From Exophiala sp. HKRS030 (lineage: Eukaryota > Ascomycota > Eurotiomycetes > Chaetothyriales > Herpotrichiellaceae), in NCBI GenBank assembly GCA_023897205.1, contig JAHWDD010000001.1, positions 1,922,001 through 1,986,000 of the forward strand: a stretch of 64,000 bases of DNA. The letters are read 5' to 3'. The notes below the pieces were generated by a model. That model ran no database searches. It was not told where the DNA came from and worked only from the letters and a program-made list of their open reading frames with translations. A program made the translations under genes and the position numbers. This document shows, one piece after another, positions 61,380-64,000 of the stretch (position 1 is the stretch's first letter; every line of letters begins with the position of its first letter).

Positions 61380-62621
61380 TCAATCCAAATCCATGGTTGG
61401 AGGCTTCTCAATTTCCTTCTTCGCCCCCGTCAGTGGTTTGGGGGTATTCGATCTCGGCGTGCTGCCCTTGCCTTGACCACCCTGTCCGCCACCGAAGAGC
61501 ATGCTTCCCATCATGTCAAAGAGCGGGTTACCGCCCTGCCGGGGCATTCTGATCCCAAACCACACCTCGCCAATATTACTCAGCGCGTCACTCCAGAGGT
61601 TGTCTGCGTCCTTCAGGTGGGGTGCGTAGTACTTGCACAACTGCCGGAACAAGCTGGCGTCGCCTTTCTGTGCCGCCAAAAGCAACAAGCTCAAGAAATT
61701 GAGAAGAGGGATGCTGGGGAAAATGCGTAAACTCAAGCCGGATTTGCTCGACTCTATCGGTTGCGACATGGCTAGCAAGTGTGGGTTGGATGTTGTCAAA
61801 TGTGAGGTGAAGGTGCTAAGGGCAGAATTGGCTGAAGCTAGATTTCCAACCAACAAGTACGGCAGGACAGAGCGAGATGCGTAGATTCCTGCCAAATGTG
61901 GTTGGTCGAGACTGTACCAGTTGTAATGTAATGATGCCAGTATCGGGGCGGACGAGGCTGTTCCTAGAACGAGATGTCGTTCTGCATCATACACTTCGCC
62001 TTCTGTTTCTAGTCTTCAGAGTCTGTCTTGCCCAGGGTTTCTTAAGAAGACAAGAGCGGGTACATACCATCGGCAAGCACTCGTCCAACTTGATCATGAA
62101 TCTCGGCATCGCCTCTCTCCAGATCCCCAAACTTGCTGGACCAACCGACCATCTCAGTGATGAATCTTTTTCTTGTTGGCTCTTCACGAGGAAACGCATG
62201 TAGTATCTCGAGCAACTTCTTCTTGTTCTCGTCGTTGCAGGCGAACTCGCCCTTGACGTAGACATCGTTCAGGAGCATCAAGGCCAAGTCGCCGCCCGAG
62301 CCCCCCTGGCCGGCGCGGAGCAAGAGGAGAGCACCATTGTACAAGACGTCGCATGCGGATGGGTAGTCGGAGGATTTGAGATATCTCGACGTGATGACCC
62401 GAAGTTGCTGGTGAGCTTCGTAGAAATTTCCTTCGGCGATTCTATCCCCGAATGTCAGTTGGTGGACATGGACGACGCGATAATCAGGCGACAATTGCAG
62501 CAGCAATCGTGTAAGACAGAGTCCAACTCGTATTGGTTTCGATCGGAACTACTGGTCGGGTTTTGGAATGAACCTACTTTTCTTTCTGCCTGGCTATAGT
62601 TTTGGCTATTTTGGCCGACAT
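61380..62621 (-). CDS. get4: Golgi-to-ER traffic protein 4
   Basis: Three exons: 62621-62578, 62441-62068 and 62008-61380; introns 136 and 59 bp; 348 aa. Get4, with Get5, passes newly made tail-anchored proteins from Sgt2 to Get3 in the cytosol for insertion into the ER. The 14-codon first exon MSAKIAKTIARQKE is spliced to KIAEGNFYEAHQQLRVIT, restoring the conserved N-terminal helix; both introns have CTGAC- or GTATGT-type signals. Family blocks include LLRAGQGGSGGDLALMLL, FPREEPTRKRFITEMVGWSS, EVYDAERHLVLGT (across splice 2), SVLPYLLVGNLASANSAL and IPLLNFLSLLLLAAQKGD. The tail PLFDMMGSMLFGGGQGGQGK is typical of fungal Get4. The whole protein is helical repeats with no membrane span. It is divergent from sec66. 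Confidence 0.93.
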
Positions 62622-63243
62622 ATTTGGACTGACTGTACAGCGAAAGAAGAGGGCCGCTTCGGAAATGCTGCAAAGACCGGTCGGAAGTGGTTTGCTTGCC
62701 AAAAGGGCTCCGTACTCGCTTTACGAACAAGTCTACCTGCGATTTACTTTGCATGAGCGTCGAGGCGACGTCACAAGTCTAGCTAAAGCGGCAGGCCATT
62801 TCTCCTATCGTTTATGAACCTAGAGGCTAGAACCACCGCTTCGGCACCAAAGGCAGCGCGGGAGTAAATACTTGCAAGTGTGGCTTGGTGTCCCCTGCTA
62901 TCGATAAGCACCTTTTTGCACAGTGTCCTTTCGGCCCTCAACTGCGCACTGCGGTAACTCTCAACTGTAACAACTTTCTACCGAAAAAAGTAATCTCATT
63001 CCTTTTCCTCGACTTCATCTCTGCCAACGTCGCGCATCCTGAACTGTGCCCCCCCGGGTAAGAGTTCTCATGAGGACAGGCCCTTTTAATTTTCAGTCTC
63101 CGGAACGACTACGAAGCCAAATGCGCGAAGCCACGACCAACACGACCTCCCATCCTTTTGGCAGCAACACCTAGACACATTCATTCGCCGGCACACCTAC
63201 CACAGTTTTTGGAACACAAGAGACCTTCGGCTTCGATAGAACC
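62622..63243. promoter_or_regulatory. divergent promoter get4/sec66
   Basis: 622 bp between two genes whose products serve the two main post-translational routes to the ER. The minus-side frame running from 62754 is an untranslated read-through. No TATA box or named motif was recognised. Confidence 0.35.
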
Positions 63244-64000
63244 ATGCAGTTTCTCTCTCTCTTGATCCCGATAGCCTATTTAGGCATTCTGATCGGCAGT
63301 CTCGCCACGTTCTCGCACCTCTACCGCCAACGGCAGATCAAGTCCAAACTCAGATTGGCACCGTACTTTCCCACGCACACGTCCCGCAATGTCTACCTCT
63401 CGCTCCTACACATGCAGGATTCGGAAGACGTCAAGGTCCCCGAGACCGTCCTGCGCGCCGCGTTGCTGGCCCGCGCGGTCGAAGACTGGCAGCGGATCCA
63501 GGAGATCCGGACCCGGAAGCCCGCCCTCGCACAACTCCTGCAGCGCGGCGTCGTGGGCGACGAGATCTTTCAACGTCTCCAGCGCGCCGAGACGGAAATC
63601 GAGCTCGAGGTGAAGGACGTCATGAACGAGGCGAACGCCCTGGCTCCGAATTGGGGCAACCACATCTTCCAGAGCGCCAACGAGATGCTCCTGAACAAGA
63701 TGCTGCGGGACAAGCTGGAGGTCGTCAAGGCGACCCTGCCTGCGGAACAGGAGGCGTGGGCCGCGCAGCGGGAGAAGTCGAGGCGAGAGCTCGAGGGCGA
63801 CGACGTGGTGGCCGCCGCCGCCGCGCAGGAACAACAACCACAACAACGTTCAACCGAAACCTCAACGCCGGAAAAGGAGAAGCCTCTTCTGAAAGCGGGG
63901 AGTAGTGACGAAGACGGTGTGATGGTCGAGACGCCTGCTGCCGAAGTAGCTGCCACCGCCGCTGGTACCGGCGGGTCCAGTGCTAATAAGAGTAAGAAGA
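63244..64000 (+). CDS. sec66: Sec66/Sec71 subunit of the Sec62/63 translocon, partial
   Basis: The frame is open from the ATG at 63244 to the right edge (252 codons), so the 3' end is cut off; the Ala/Gly/Lys-rich sequence at the edge suggests the stop is near. Sec66 is a non-essential membrane subunit of the Sec63 complex that drives post-translational import of proteins into the ER. The N-terminal membrane span MQFLSLLIPIAYLGILIGSL is followed by the family blocks YRQRQIKSKLRLAPYFPTHT and RNVYLSLLHM, then the conserved VPETVLRAALLARAVEDWQR and APNWGNHIFQSANEML. The C-terminal part is a disordered Gln/Thr/Ala-rich tail. Codons are strongly C/G-ending. Confidence 0.92.
   Translation, partial: MQFLSLLIPIAYLGILIGSLATFSHLYRQRQIKSKLRLAPYFPTHTSRNVYLSLLHMQDSEDVKVPETVLRAALLARAVEDWQRIQEIRTRKPALAQLLQRGVVGDEIFQRLQRAETEIELEVKDVMNEANALAPNWGNHIFQSANEMLLNKMLRDKLEVVKATLPAEQEAWAAQREKSRRELEGDDVVAAAAAQEQQPQQRSTETSTPEKEKPLLKAGSSDEDGVMVETPAAEVAATAAGTGGSSANKSKK

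Overview
The window is nuclear DNA of a filamentous ascomycete (Pezizomycotina). The evidence is short GT-AG introns, mostly 50-140 bp and several with CTAAC/CTGAC-type branch sites, together with single-copy fungal families: Hos3 deacetylase, Atg15, the DUF1774 membrane family, Lam/Ysp sterol transporter, Get4, Sec66, Rpf1, Zn2Cys6 and NmrA-like proteins. Eurotiomycetes (perhaps Chaetothyriales) would fit, but the order cannot be fixed from the sequence. I model 26 protein genes, 25 complete and one cut by the right edge. I found no tRNA, rRNA, CRISPR array or intact transposon.

Layout. 0-12 kb: R3H-domain protein (-), secreted M28 aminopeptidase (+), DUF1774 membrane protein (+), ketopantoate-reductase-like enzyme (-), Hos3-type histone deacetylase (+). 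12-19 kb: a 2 kb gene-free stretch rich in TACGGAGTA motifs, secreted L-asparaginase (+), a PPxY protein (-), archaemetzincin (-). 20-31 kb: short-chain dehydrogenase (+) tail-to-tail with Atg15-type lipase (-), kinase-like protein (-), secreted TAP-like alpha/beta hydrolase (+), and a head-to-head pair made of an FAD aromatic hydroxylase (-) and a zinc alcohol dehydrogenase (+). 31-46 kb: AN1 zinc-finger protein of the Cuz1 type (+), AMP deaminase (+), a fungal protein with seven F-x-P-E-P-x-E-T-like repeats (+), a charged coiled-coil protein (+), an alpha-glucoside-type sugar transporter (-). 48-64 kb: GRAM/VASt sterol-transfer protein (+), Rpf1 (-) head-to-head with glycyl-tRNA synthetase (+), a small zinc-cluster protein with an altered cluster (+), an NmrA-like protein (+), a Q-rich unknown (+), Get4 (-) head-to-head with Sec66 (+, cut by the edge).

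The genes form no single operon-like system. The small functional groupings are the hydroxylase plus aryl-alcohol-type dehydrogenase (possible aromatic catabolism), Rpf1 plus GlyRS (ribosome assembly and translation), Get4 plus Sec66 (the two post-translational ER-targeting routes), and a scatter of nutrient-scavenging secreted enzymes (aminopeptidase, asparaginase, TAP-like hydrolase). Splice models were built by eye from open frames, splice signals and family conservation. Start codons are the first well-placed ATG in frame. The most unusual features are the intergenic TACGGAGTA motif with an 18-bp perfect palindrome, a zinc cluster with Arg where the third Cys should be, the repeat protein, and an Atg15 whose N-terminal membrane anchor is missing from the visible reading frame. 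I found no wholly new system that the sequence alone could support.
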